A program made the translations under genes and the position numbers. Positions 25,346 through 37,423 of a DNA stretch of 64,000 nucleotides are shown in pieces. Source of the stretch: Nageia nagi (Eukaryota; Pinophyta). Within the stretch, counting starts at the first letter, position 1. Every line of letters starts with the position of its first letter. Location: NCBI GenBank assembly GCA_050084985.1, contig JBITNC010000001.1:148614001-148678000 (forward strand). The letters run 5' to 3'. Below the pieces are notes generated by a model, which ran no database searches, was not told where the DNA came from, and saw only the letters and a list, made by a program, of their open reading frames with translations.

Positions 25346-26921
25346 TTCATTATGTTAGTAGCTTGTAAGTGCATTTAAAAAAATAGTTGTAGGTTAGTAT
25401 ATCTGATCTACGATTTTTGGTTAGTGCACTTTACCTTAAGCTTGAGAATATGTCCATTGTAAAGATTCACTAAAAAAGAAACAACCACACAATAAAGGGT
25501 TAGTAGTTTCCTTGGTTAGTGGTTAGTTTATATGGAAATGCTTCTACAAGCTTGTTCAACATGCTCTAACACAAGAATCCTAACACCTCAAGAAGTAACA
25601 AATATAAATTATCTTAAGGAAAATACAACTATAGAGGATGAGCCATTGCTATGGCCATCAACTCATTTGGTTAAGCTATATGATGATTTTAAAGAAGTCT
25701 CATAGTCTGTTTTATTTTCTTAGCAATTATCGACCATTTCTTTGACTTGACTTCTTCTTCTCTCTTCTTTGCCTTTTTCTAAAGTCGATCCTTCCTTCTC
25801 GCGATTGCCTTCATTCTCACAATAGGATGCCTTATTTCCCTATGCTTAGGATACATTGTAAGTTGATCCTATTGTAAAAGCAAGGTTAAAATAACTTTCT
25901 CAAAAAAAGTAATGCCTCACTTAAGGTCAAACTTCCCTCTTAATTTTTGAGAAAAAAATAACCTTGCTTAAATACCCCTTAGAAAGATTCACCCTTTAAA
26001 AAAAATAAATCCTCTCGTTTAAAAAAAAAAATGCCTCCATTTAAAAAAAACACTTTTACAGCAATAATTAATTAAAATCCCTTGAAAAAAATAAATAAAC
26101 TCCCCGTTATTTTTTAAAAAATAACACCCATAATTAAACTCCTGTTTAAAAATTCAACCTTAAAATACTTAATGTTTCCCCCTTGAAAATTTAATAATTT
26201 TCCCTTATAAAAAATAATCCTAAATTTTTTTAACTAATCTGACAAGTGCATTTAAAAATATTTTTTATTCAAGGAGTAATGCAAAGTCCCATCAACTCTT
26301 TTAATAACTTACACTCTTGCATTTATTTTAGTAGTCATAATGAACTTAAAAGTGCAGATTTCATAAAAATAAAAACTACAATAATAAATGATTACTTGCA
26401 CCAAAAAAGAATGGTTGAATGCAAAAGAGGAGGAGACAAAAAATATATATTATTACTTCACATTTATATAATACTTCACTTGGAGGAGGAGAAGTAAGAA
26501 AGATGGATTGAGAGAAAAAAAAATATTTACACGAGCCTATTTCAAGCACCGTTATCCCCTAATAATAGGATGTGGTGAGTGGAAGGGGAATTACGAGCAT
26601 GGACGAGTGATGGTGATGCGATGTGTAACAAATTACAGTCTCATGTGGGGGCTATTGGCTGGGTTGGATCGGCGATGGAGGGAAGCATGTAAAAGTATTT
26701 TTTTATTTACAAAACATATTAGCTTAAATATATCAAAAATAACATAAAACAATGAATTCTAAATATTTCAGAAAAAAAAATTTGATTGAAAAATTTTCAA
26801 CTACTTTTTTTATGGAAGATCACATCAAAAATTAAATATATTGTAATTTTTAAAAGTACAAGTTCATTAAATATTTTTCTTTTGATGGCAAAATCAGCCT
26901 ACCACGAAAGGATTGCTTCCT
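25346..26921. other. Spacer left of the nested copia cluster
   Basis: AT-rich with several homopolymer A runs (26000-26060) and a GC-richer patch at 26560-26700. It is the left flank of element E1 and should therefore continue the host element E2 or its surroundings, but I found no E2 5' LTR or PBS in it. Open frames at 26246-26497 and 26508-26747 look like chance. Confidence 0.4.
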
Positions 26922-26926
26922 AAGGA

Positions 26927-27417
26927 TGTTAGAATTTGTAATGAAATATTGTGAATATCTAAACTCCTTGTAAATTCAATTAATCACTTAAAGGATATTT
27001 AGATACCTTAAGGGATTAATTGAATTCTTTATTGTGTAAACTTTGACCTTACCATGTGGTTAGTTGGTAGGTTAAAGTTAGGTAATACATTTATTGTAAC
27101 CCTAACTTTACCCTTGGGTTAAAGGGAGGTTAGGGAGTTGCTCTCATGCTATAAATAGAGGGCCTCTCCTCTTGTAACATAACCAAGATTTTGGAGTAAG
27201 ATTACTCTACTAGTTTGTGTAGGAGAGAAAGGAATTGTTGTAAGAGGGTGCATAGTTTGAGAATTGAGATCTAGTTGTGGATGTACTCCCAAGGAGGGAG
27301 GAACCACATTATATTTGTGTTTTCTTGTGTGAATGGTGTTATTAGCTTGTAGAAGTTGAATGATTGAGTTTCCTATAGTCTTGGACCTTGAGGATTAGTG
27401 TAGATCTAATTCCTTCA
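26927..27417 (+). repeat. 5' LTR of E1
   Basis: TG...CA-bounded. A TATAAATA box (27150-27157) followed by GAGGGCC is conserved in every LTR of the family and should be the promoter of the element transcript. Confidence 0.93.
27150..27157 (+). promoter_or_regulatory. LTR TATA box of E1
   Basis: TATAAATA, in the same position in the family LTRs (for example on the minus strand near 46021-46030 in E3). Transcription would start some 25-35 bases downstream. Confidence 0.7.
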
Positions 27418-27419
27418 AT

Positions 27420-27431
27420 TAGTATCAGAGC
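27420..27431 (+). promoter_or_regulatory. PBS of E1
   Basis: TAGTATCAGAGC, one mismatch from the 12-base complement of initiator Met tRNA, two bases after the LTR. Just downstream the phrase 'tggtgtggaagctctt' occurs twice; E3 has four related copies at the same place. Confidence 0.85.
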
Positions 27432-27993
27432 TTGGTGTGGAAGCTCTTCTTTTTGGTGTGGAAGCTCTTATTCCTTCAATTTTAAGGTCTTGGTGAGGTA
27501 AATTCAAGAGAAGGTATAACCTCCTTCATATAATCTCCTTAATTTTTTATTTTTGGCTTATGTCACTAATGATACTAACATATCTTGAGTTTTGTGTTAG
27601 TTAATTTATTTTGCAAAAAAAAAAAAGGCTAAAAAGAGAAATATAATGCTTTTAATTATACTAACCTCTAGTGAGCATGATGCTAATTTTTTTTAAAGAG
27701 ATTAGTATATAAAAAATTGCAATATTTCTTTATGCCATTTATTGTTGAATTAAAGAGGCAGCTCTCAATTTTTATACTTTTATTCAAAGTTTGAATTTTT
27801 TTTCATTGTTGAGAGCAATATTTTTTTATACATATAAAAAAAATATATATACAAATTGTAGATGCCCTCTGGCTTTGAGCATCTGATGCACATGGCCAGC
27901 TTAGCCCGCACACATGGCAACTCTCCTCTTTCTCCTAACACGTCTTTAGAGCCTTTTTTCATTAAAACTATTTGCTATTTTAAGTAAACAATA

Positions 27994-28496
27994 ATGGCGG
28001 AACTACTAATGACTCTGATAGATTCTCCTGGGCAGGTCGTGATCGAAACGTAGGTCGTAGGTGTGGGAATTCTCCTACAGATCATGATGCTCATTCTCAC
28101 CTTCGTGCTTGGCCATGTCCTATGTAGGCACAAATTCTATTATCTTCATAAAGCCAGCGCCTTGCTTCTCATCGATCTAATCATTGGTGGGCTAGCAAAC
28201 ATATCAAACACAGAGGAGAACATTAGGAACTGGTTCAATTTCCATGAAGAGTTTTTTTTTCTTTTTGCTTCTACTACCACCTATAATATTTCAATCAGGT
28301 TACCAGTCCAAGAGAGTGTGATGTTTGGTGCTCTCATATCAGCAATAGACCTAGTTACAGTATTAGCAATTTTTTAGGAACTAGGATAATGTTATAAATC
28401 TGTGGTGGTTTGTTAATTATAGCATGGAGATTTCTTGAAACTTTCATTGGTTCAATGTCCACTGGTGTTGCAGTGGCATTATGTTCTGCTTTAGGA
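27994..28496 (+). pseudogene. Captured NHX5/NHX6-type Na+/H+ antiporter fragment
   Basis: Between the E1 PBS and gag, in sense orientation, lies a broken copy of the N-terminal part of a plant endosomal Na+(K+)/H+ exchanger. From an ATG at 27994 it reads MAELLMTLIDSPGQ, then after a TAG (28051) [60 protein letters not shown] and a phenylalanine run, the first transmembrane segments of the family. After a one-base slip in a T run (28252-28260) it reads [11 protein letters not shown] deletion join near 28300 leads to [17 protein letters not shown] and VTVLAIF, with a TAG where relatives have glutamine. A third piece in another frame (28422-28496) reads RFLETFIGSMSTGVAVAL. No intron interrupts it, so it derives from spliced RNA. 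It cannot encode a working transporter. Confidence 0.88.
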
Positions 28497-28500
28497 AAGT

Positions 28501-28860
28501 CTAAAGACTGGTCCCATCCATATCAAGGGAGATGCCAACCATCGCCCTTGACACCACCATAGCCCCTACCACCTCTACCCTCTCAGCCTCCATTGCTCGG
28601 CCGCCCTTACTACCTCTGCAGCCTCCAACCAGCGATCTCCCTACCGTAGCCCCCCCTTCTCACGATGGTGGTCTCCCTTTAACATCTACTCTTCTCCTAC
28701 AAACCTTCTTCTCCGCCCTCACATCTTCGCAGCTGGGATGGTCTTCAATAGCTATCTGGCCGCCCCACGCAACTTAATGCTCCTATGCATGGACACCATC
28801 ACCTCCCTTCTACTCACGTGGCCTTTCCATTTTTTTTCAAACATAGTTGTTGAGCATTTA
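28501..28860 (+). other. C-rich segment of unknown origin in the E1 leader
   Basis: A clear jump in C content against the AT-rich surroundings, with many CCT, CCA and ACC words. One open frame (28532-28777) would give a Pro/Ser/Thr-rich peptide with no domain I know. It joins the NHX-like fragment directly. It may be a second captured host sequence, such as an untranslated or low-complexity coding region. Confidence 0.5.
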
Positions 28861-30442
28861 TTTTTTTTACCAACTAAGGAGGGGGTTTGATTTTTTATGT
28901 CCTTGTTTAATTACTCCCAAGAAGCAACGTATTCTCCTTCTTGGTAAGGGAAGGGTAGCCATCACTATTTTACCTAAAAGCATTTTTTTTTTTGACTTAG
29001 AGTGCTTGAGGTAAAAGGAGCATTAACTAAGCATAGGTCTCCTTTTTTTTTCATTAATACTTGCAAGAAGCAAACGTATACTTTTTGGTAGGCATTTAAT
29101 AATTTTTGCTTACTTACAAGACATTTGTTCCTATTAAATGCACTTAGAAGTACTAATACTCCAACTTTAAGTATTGTCATGATGACAATAATACTTTAAA
29201 ATAAGTAGATACATCATTACTCTTCAATGCTATCCAATTTTTTAGAAAAATGTGAAAAATAAAGTTAATTCTTTAGGAGTATATTTTTTTATTTTGCCTT
29301 AAATACTTTTAAGTTTGGCAATTTACTTAGGTAAAATGATAAATAAGGGAAACCTATGCTATTTTTTAAGTAAACAAGGGAAATTTTTTACTTAAAATAT
29401 AAATGCATACTTAATAGACAATTTTTTAGCATACAAGTTTTAGGGATAAAACTATAAGTAAAAAAGGGGGGAATTTGTATAGTTTTTTACTTAAAACTTT
29501 ATCTAGATCTTGCATGCTAAATTTGTAATGCATGCCTCTTACTCTTGTGTAGGAATAAAGAATGCTTAGTACTTAAAATTTTTAAGTTAAATAATGCATT
29601 TTTTAAATGATGCATGTTTATTACTTAATTTTTTAAGTTATGGATTAATGCTAAGTAGGACTTAGCCTTTTTTTAAATTCATTAAAGTGTTGAATGAATT
29701 TATGAACTTGAGCAAAGTATGCAAAATGTAAAAATGTCCTTTAGGGGTTAGTACAAAACCCATTGGACTCTTAAGGTTTCAAGTTCTTGTGGATGATGTA
29801 TTTTTAATACTTTACTTTATATTTTTGCATAATTGCTTTATACTTGCAAAAATGCAAAATATTGAAAGTAACCCCTAAAATGAACACATTCGCACGTACT
29901 TTTCCACAACATGACTTGTTTGGGGAGCCACGAGGTGAGGACAGGGCAGACTGGAGCCTTTTTAATCTGAAGAACCAAGTGGTGGCAAATCTATCTTAAT
30001 TTCCCCTAAGACCTCTGTTGGATTGGACATAACTCTATTAAGTAGACAGGCATGTGTGTAGTGATACCACATGTCCGCACGTCCATTCAGGGATTATCCT
30101 GATAAACTAGGAGGAAAACTAAAAACCTTAAACAAGATAATTAAAATGGTCAGTCCAAGATATGTCAGATCCTTAGAAAATAGTTGGTACTTCTCCTTGA
30201 GAGAGTATATTACTGACCAAGGTGAACTGGTTGAGGACTGGTAGTACTTGGGCTCCACTCTGCAGGCATCTAGGTGAAGGCCTGATTTTATACAAGAAAA
30301 TAACCTCAACTTTATCCTTCTACAGATCTTGGTTTATAAGTTTGCACATGTGGGACATGTTTACTTATTAATGTTTGATTTGTATAGATGGTAAATTGTA
30401 GAAATTTATTCATTCTTATTGCTTATTTACTTTTGTGTAGCA
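28861..30442 (+). other. Conserved non-coding leader of the copia family (E1 copy)
   Basis: About 1.5 kb that aligns along its length with E2 (about 36060-37423 plus 46255-46453) and E3 (42664 to about 43700, minus). It is AT-rich, with no shared open frame. It includes a GC-richer block near 29880-30110. The gag start codon follows at 30443. Its conservation against the variable block upstream marks it as part of the element proper. Confidence 0.75.
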
Positions 30443-33400
30443 ATGGTTGAAACCTTCATACCTAAGCATATACTCGACGGTTCCAACTTTGGCATATGGG
30501 AACCTCGTATGAAAGTTGAGTTATAAGCAAGGAAGCTATGGTAGACAGTTAATGAAGACTTGGTCGCTCCTACAAATGAGAAGGCTCTTGAAATCTACAA
30601 CTCAAAGAATGAGTTAGTAACTTCAATGATTTATTATGCAGTTTCAGATGATGTACTTATCATGATCTCTTCTTCAACATCAGCAAAGGAAGCTTGGGAT
30701 AGGCTAGAGAAAATTTACCTTGGGTCAAAATTTTTGAGGTTCACTATTTTACAAAAGTTGTTGCAATATCATCAAGGTGAAGATGAAAGTGCTTCTATTT
30801 ACATGACCAAAATCATTGACCTCAGGACACAACTGGTTGGCTATGGGTGCAACTGGATCAATGATGAGTTTATGGTCTTCATCATTCTTCAAATTCTTTC
30901 TACAAAGTTCAGTAACTTTGTCACGGTTATGGAAACTAGGCTCAATGTTGAAGAAGATGTCATCTCTCTTGATAACCTTTCTAGACTCCTTCTGAAGCAT
31001 GAGGAAACTTTGAATAAGAAAATGTTGAACTTTTCTCCAAAGGACAATAACATTGCTCTAGGAGCAACCAAAAATTCTTTAAAGAATAAGTTCAAACATT
31101 ATAAATTCAAAGATAACAAATCCTCATCTACCTTAAGGAAGTATGAGAAAAAGGGCAACAATAATGGCAACTTCATGCAAAGGAATGACAAAGCTGGATC
31201 AAGCAATCCAACACCTTAGGAAAAGTTTGATGGAAATTCTAACTTTTGAGGCATCTTTGGGCACAAAGAGTATGATTATCGTAAAAAGAAATTTGCTCAA
31301 AAAGGTAAGGGAAATGCAAATGTAAAAAATTTCTATAATAAAAAGAAGAATAAGCATGCTACTACTGTTGCCTACTACTCAATGACTCAAACTATTTCAA
31401 ATGATTGGATTGTTGATTCAAGATGCACTAATCATATGTGTTATGAAAAGGATAAGTTTGAAAACTTTCATAAGTACAAGAAGGATGCAGTTGTGATAGG
31501 TGATAATACAATCCTTGATGTTCAAGGAATAGGGAGTGTGAAGATTCATGGAAAGGTTCTTGATAATGTCTTTTATGTACCTAAACTAAGGATGAATCTT
31601 ATCTCCGTAATTCAGATTACAAGGAAAGGATACTCATTTGAGTTTACCTCACACTCCTGGTGTGTTAAGAAAGGACTTGCCACCTTGATGAAAGGATCAG
31701 TAAAGGATGACCTTTATATTATGGATCAAGTTCCTTCAAATATATGTCTTGCTGCAAATGTTTGTTCAAAGGGTAATCTTTGGCATTAACAATTAGGGTA
31801 CCTTAACCATAAGAGTATTCAAGATATGAAAAATCAAGAACTTGTGGAAGGTTTACCTAATATTTCACCCACAATTGGTCTCTGTGAAAGGTGCATTCTA
31901 AGAAAGATGAATAGGAAAAAGTTTGAAAAAAATAAGGCAACTCGGGCTACTCGTCCTCTTCAACTTGTGCATTCAGATTTGATGGGTCCGTTTTAGACTA
32001 AGTCTCTAGGGGGAGCTTCTTATGTTTTAACCTTCATTGATGACTTCAGCAGGATGACATTTGGTTATCTACTTGAGCACAAGCATCAAAATTTTTATAG
32101 GTTTAAATACTTCAAGGCTCTTGTTAAAAATCAAACTGATTTTAAGATCAAGATGCTAAGATCTGATAATGGAGGTGAGTATAATAGCAATGAGTTTAAT
32201 GACTATTGTGTTAAACATGGGATCAAGCGGTAATTCACAATCCCTTACACCCCTCAACAAAATGGAGTTGTTGAAAGGAAGAATCGAACCATTATGGAAA
32301 TGTCAAGGTGCATGTTGGGTAACCTTCCTAGTTTCTTATGGGGTGAAGCTATTCACACTGCTATTCACACTCTAAATAGGTGTCCTACTAAAGCAGTTGA
32401 AGATAAAACTCTATATGAAGCATGGACAGGAAAGAAACCTAACATATCACACTTTAGGGTCTTCAATTGTGATGCATTTCCTTTCATTACCTCAGAGAAA
32501 AGAAAGAAGTTGGATAAAAGATCAAAAAAATGCATCCTTGTGGGGTATGATAATTAGCATAGAGGTTACAGGCTCTACTCCTCATCCCATAAAATAGCCA
32601 TTATTTCTAGGGATGTCAAGTTCAATGAACTTCCTGAGGATACGACTTCTCATGCTGAGGTATCTGATTCAGATGATTCTTCACTTGCACCTAACTAGTT
32701 GGATGATAATGTAGGGAAGTCACCACAAGAGCAAAATTCTCTAGCTCAGAGAATTACAAGGAGTATGACCTTGAATAAATCTTTATTTGCCAAAATTGAT
32801 AATACGAATGAGCCATCAACCTTCAAAGAAGCTTTCAAGCAAGAGTGTTGGATGGAAGCTATGAAAGTTGAGTATGAGGTGCTCATGAAAAATGAAACTT
32901 GGGATTTGGTTCCTTATCCCAATGAGAAAAATGTGATTGGAAATAAATGGATATACAAGGTCAAGTACAATTCTGATGGAGAAATTGAAAAATACAAAGC
33001 AAGGTTAGTGGCCAAAGGATTCGCTCAAAAATATGGTATTGATTATGAGGAAACCTTTGCTCCTGTGGCCAAGATGCCTACTGTCAAGATAATCCTTGCT
33101 CTTTCTATAGCTCAAGGATGGAAAGTTTTTCAACTTGATGTCAAGAGTGCATTTCTCAATGGTGACTTGGATGTAGAAATCTACATGAATCAACTAGAAA
33201 GATTTATTCCAGAAGGTAAAGAGTCTTTTGTGTGCAAGCTAAAGAAGTCTTTGTATGGACTTAAGCAAGCACCTAGAGCATGGTACAAGAAAATTTCAAA
33301 ATTCTTTACAGATATTGGTTTTTCCAAGAGCTTATCTGACTCAGATCTCTATGTACTCAATCAAGGAAAAGATATGATCTTAATTCTCCTTTATGTGGAT

Positions 33401-34357
33401 GATCTTCTCATAACTGGCAATAATATTGAAATAATCCAAGAGTGCATATCCAAACTGAAGGCAACATTTGAAATGACTGATCTAGGTCTATTGCATTACT
33501 ATCTTGGGATGCAAGTATACCAACACAAAGATTGTACTTATCTTAGTCAATCTAAGTATATATCAGACATCTTGCAAAAGTTTGGAATGGAGGAGTGTAG
33601 ATATGTTGCAATACCTATTTCTCCTGGAATCATTGTATCTCTGAGCTCAAATTCTTAGTTGGATGATGCTACAACTTATAGGCAATTGATTGGTAGTCTT
33701 CTGTATCTAACTATCTCTCAACCTAATATTGCCTTTGCAGTGAATCTGATGGCACGATTCATGCAAAAACCATATGTTGAGCACCTCAATGCTGTTAAGC
33801 AAATCTTAAGGTATGTGGTAGAGATAAAGGATCTTGCTCTTAAGTATTCCAAAGTACCCTCGATTATTCTCTCTGGGTTCTCAGATTCTGATTATGGAGG
33901 TGATAGAGATGATAGAAAATTAACCTCTGCATATGTGTTCAGCATTGGTTCAGGTGCTCTCTCTTGGGCTTCCAAGAAGCAACCTACTGTGACTCTTTCT
34001 ACCACCAAAGCTGAATATTGAGCCATGTCTGTTGCCACCCAAGAAGCTACTTGGCTGAGGTATCTTTTGAATGAAATTGGGTATGAGCAAAATGGCCCAT
34101 CTCTTATTTCTTCAGATAATCAATCAGCTATCTCTTTGGCTAAGAATCCTATGTTCCATCAGAGAACCAAACATGTGGAAATCCAAGCCCATTTTATCAG
34201 GGAGAAGGTTCTAGATGACATCATACACTTGGAGTATTGTCCATCTACCAAAAACTCTGCTAATTTATTCACCAAGCCCCTTCCTAAAGTTCATTTCAGC
34301 AAGCTTAGGGATTCTCTTGGGTTGGTGAAGTTGCCCTCAAGGGGGAGTGAAGTTTGA
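30443..34357 (+). pseudogene. E1 gag-pol polyprotein, one frame with 11 stops
   Basis: All domains lie in a single frame from ATG 30443 to TGA 34355. Gag with MVETFIPKHILDGSNFGIW comes first. Next is a damaged zinc knuckle near 31241 with two cysteines lost, one to TGA. The protease has its usual D-S-G read as DSR (IVDSRCTNHMC, 31409-31441). Integrase follows, with a CERC zinc motif near 31885 and QQNGVVE near 32260. RT has LYVDDLL near 33389, and RNase H comes last. Internal stops are at 30524, 30542, 31217, 31247, 31787, 31994, 32231, 32555, 32696, 33656 and 34019. Against E2 and E3, five are CAG to TAG, three CAA to TAA and one TGG to TAG. The copy cannot make a full polyprotein. Confidence 0.93.
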
Positions 34358-34428
34358 ACTTTTGTTAGTGATGATAACTTCACCTCTAAGAGGCCTTTTT
34401 TGTTGTTATATAGTGTTGATTATGATAT

Positions 34429-34884
34429 ACCTCCGTAGTAAGCTTGCTCTGCATGAGAAACTTGTACATTTTATACCTTCATGGTAAGTTTGCTCTGCAT
34501 GAGAAACTTATTGTACATTTTATACCTCTGTGGTAAGTTTGCTCTGCGTGAGAAACTTGTTGTACATTTTATACCTCTATGGTAAGTTTACTTTGCGTGA
34601 GAAACTTGTTGTACATTTTATACCTCCGTGGTAAGCTTACTCTATGTGAGAAACTTGTTCTACATTTTATACCTCCGTGGTAAGTTTGCTCTGCATGAGA
34701 AACTTGTTGTACATTTTATACCTCCATGGTAAGTTTGCTCTGCTTGAGAAACTTGTTGTACAATTTTTTGAGCATATAATTGATATACCTCCATGGTAAG
34801 TTCACTCTGTGTGAGGAACTTCTTGTACATTTTATACCTCCATGGTAAGTTTGCTTTGCATGAGAAACTTGTACAATTTTTTAT
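34429..34884 (+). repeat. Nine 49-bp tandem repeats in the E1 3' UTR
   Basis: Units start 'acctccgtggtaag' and run through 'gagaaacttgttgtacattttat'. Starts at 34429, 34474, 34524, 34573, 34622, 34671, 34720, 34787 and 34836 give a period of 49 bp apart from one longer spacer of 67. E2 has about two units and E3 about five at the same place. Confidence 0.9.
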
Positions 34885-35350
34885 GCTCTATTAATAATCA
34901 ACACATGTCTATATACAATAGGTGACTATGAGTGATGGCTTGGCATCTCCGTGATGACTTATAGTGCACCATTGATCAGTTATTTATAAGATGGCATTAT
35001 TTGATTCTCTTATTTGAATATATAATGCATCTAACTGATTTTGTTCATGAGTTGCTTTTAGCATGCAAGATCTTCAGAAATGCAGGTTACTCACCTTGTG
35101 TAAGCAAGCTCATGGAGACTCACATGTCAGCTTAAAGTTAATCGACTACTATGTACAGTGAAACCAGTTGTGGTTAATGATTGTATTGTAAACTATTTTT
35201 TGTCAAATGGTAATGTAGTGAGTCTCATACTAGTTCTCAAAAAGATTCTCAAATATGTAAAAGTTCTCATCTCTAATTGTATCTCTATGGAGGAGAACCC
35301 TCTCTTACTCTCTCTCTTCTCTCTTTTACGCTCTATCCCAATATTGCATT

Positions 35351-35359
35351 AAGGGGGAG
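35351..35359 (+). promoter_or_regulatory. Polypurine tract of E1
   Basis: AAGGGGGAG directly before the 3' LTR, the plus-strand primer site; identical in E2 (51109-51117) and E3 (37922-37930, minus). Confidence 0.9.
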
Positions 35360-35850
35360 TGTTAGAATTTGTAATGAAATATTATGAATATCTAAACTCC
35401 TTGTAAATTCAATTAATCACTTAAAGGATATTTAGATACCTTAAGGGATTAATTGAATTCTTTATTATGTAAACTTTGACCTTACCATGTGGTTAGTTGG
35501 TAGGTTAAAGTTAGGTAATACATTTATTGTAACCCTAACCTTACCCTTGGGTTAAAGGGAGGTTAGGGAGGTGCTCTCATGCTATAAATAGAGGGCCTCT
35601 CCTCTTATAACATAACTAAGATTTTGGAGTAAGATTACTCTACTAGTTTGTGTAGGAGAGAAAGGAATTGTTGTAAGAGGGTGCATAGTTTGAGAATTGA
35701 GATCTAGTTGTGGATGTACTCCTTAGGAGGGAGGAACCACATTATATTTGTGTTATCTTATGTGACTGGTGTTATTATCTTGTAGATGTTGAATGATTGA
35801 GTTTCCTATAGTCTTGGACCTTGAGGATTAGTGTAGATCTAATTCCTTCA
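35360..35850 (+). repeat. 3' LTR of E1
   Basis: Same length as the 5' LTR, with about 13 substitutions and no indel by hand comparison. Followed at once by the target copy AAGGA. Confidence 0.93.
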
Positions 35851-37423
35851 AAGGAGCCCATCCTCGGGCACACCACTCCTCCTTTCGAAATTCTTCTTCA
35901 ATTGCTCTCTGCTCTTCTCCTATGCAACACTCTTCTCCTCCCTCTGCATCTTCTCCTTGACGTTACCCTCCTTATCTTAGAATAAAGTTAGAGGTTTCTT
36001 TTTTTTTCTTCTTCTTTGTGCATTTAATTTTTTTGTTGACTACTTGCATATTCTTAAATGCACATGCAAAGCAACGTTTACTCCTTCTTGGTAAGGGAAG
36101 CGTAGCCATTTTTCTTACCTAAAAGCATTTATAACTTTGAGTGCTTAGGTAAAAGTAGCATTAACTATGCATAGGTCTCCTTTCTTTTTCATTAATACTT
36201 GCAAGCTCTCTAGAAGCAAATATATTCTTCTTTGGTAGGCATTTATTTTTTCTTTGCTTTCAAGCCATCTCCTTTATACATTATGCATCATTACTCTTAA
36301 ATGCTATTCCAATTTTTTTTTTTTAAATGTGACACATGGAGAATATTTTGGAGTATAATTTTTTTCTCTAAATATGGTAATTTACTTAGGCAAAACTTTT
36401 TTTAGTAAAAATTTGCTAAGGTAATCTAAGTATGCTATCTTTGAAGGATAAATATTTAAGTATGCTATGCCTACTAATTTTTTTAGCATATAAGTTTTAG
36501 GGATAAAACCTTAAAAGGGGGAGAATTTAGTGTCTTTTTTGAAATCATTAAATGTCAAGTTTGTTAATGCTTAACTTATGCATTTTTTTTAATTCTCTAA
36601 ATGCTTAAACTAATGCTAAAGTAGGACTTAAGCATTGTCTATGAATTCATGATTTATGCCAAGTATGAATGGACTTATGTTAAGTTATGAATAAACCCTA
36701 GGCATTATTTGCTAAGTGATTTATGGTATTTCTTTTTACTAGTCATGAGTAGGACTTAGAACATTTAAAAATGAATTCATGCTAAGTATAGAACTTATGC
36801 AATTTTTAAAAAAATTAATGAATGGATTAATGCTAAGTAGGACTTAGCCTTTTTAAATTCATTAAAGTGTTGAATGAATTTATGAACTTGAGCAAGTATG
36901 CAAAATGTAAAAATGTCCTTTAGAGGTTAGTACAAAACCCATTGGACTCTTATATTTCAAGTTCTTGTGGATGATGTATTTTTACTTTACTTTATATTTT
37001 TGCATAATTGCTTTATACTTGCAAAATGCAAAATATTGAAAGTAACCCCTAAAATGAACACATCCGCACGTACTTTTCCACAACATGACTTGTTTGGGGA
37101 GCCACGAGGGGAGGACAAGGCAGACTAGAGCCTTTTTAGTCCAAAGAACCAAGTGGTGGTAAATCCATCTTAATTGCCCCTAAGACCTCTGTTGGATTGG
37201 ACATAACTTTATTAGGTGGATAGGCATGTGTGTAGTGATACCACATGTCTGCACGTCCATTTAGGGATTATCCTGATAACCTAGGAGGAAAACTTGAAAA
37301 CCTTAAACAAGATAATTAAAATGGTCGATCCAACATATGTCGGATCCTTGGAAAATAGTTGGTACTTCTCCTTGAGAGAATATATTACTTACCAAGGTGA
37401 ACTGGATGAGGACTGGTAGTACT
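35851..37423 (+). mobile_element. Element E2, left part: leader
   Basis: A C/T-rich block (35856-35995) is followed by the conserved leader of the family, collinear with 28915-30240 of E1. It stops at the E3 insertion point (target GTACT, 37419-37423) and resumes at 46260. The left end of E2 is unclear: E1 is inserted here, and no E2 5' LTR was found left of E1. With two frameshifts, five stops and two later insertions, E2 is the oldest of the three copies. Confidence 0.8.

Larger units (their letters stand above)
26927..35850 (+). mobile_element. Full-length Ty1/copia element E1 with host gene fragment
   Basis: An 8924-bp element bounded by two 491-bp LTRs (26927-27417 and 35360-35850). Both LTRs begin TGTTAGAATTTG and end TTCCTTCA. 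The five bases on either side are AAGGA (26922-26926 and 35851-35855), an exact target duplication. Order: LTR, PBS, 3.0-kb leader that includes an NHX-like fragment, gag-pol in one frame, 49-bp repeat array, PPT, LTR. By hand count the LTRs differ at 13 positions (about 2.6%), so insertion is not recent. All 11 polyprotein breaks are stop codons; no frameshift was found. It sits inside element E2, whose leader resumes at 35856. Confidence 0.95.

Noticed and set aside
26508-26747. A short frame in a GC-richer patch as another captured gene piece
   Set aside because: No similarity recognised and no element edge tying it to a leader; too short to support.
28532-28777. A Pro/Thr-rich 81-residue protein gene
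   Set aside because: Low-complexity C-rich DNA inside a dead element with no domain or signal; listed only as a leader segment.
35158-35352. A 64-residue open frame before the E1 PPT, also open in E3 (37929-38183), as a possible accessory gene
   Set aside because: The DNA of E1 and E3 is very similar here in any case, E2 breaks it by deletion, and it is not a known domain. No sign of selection.
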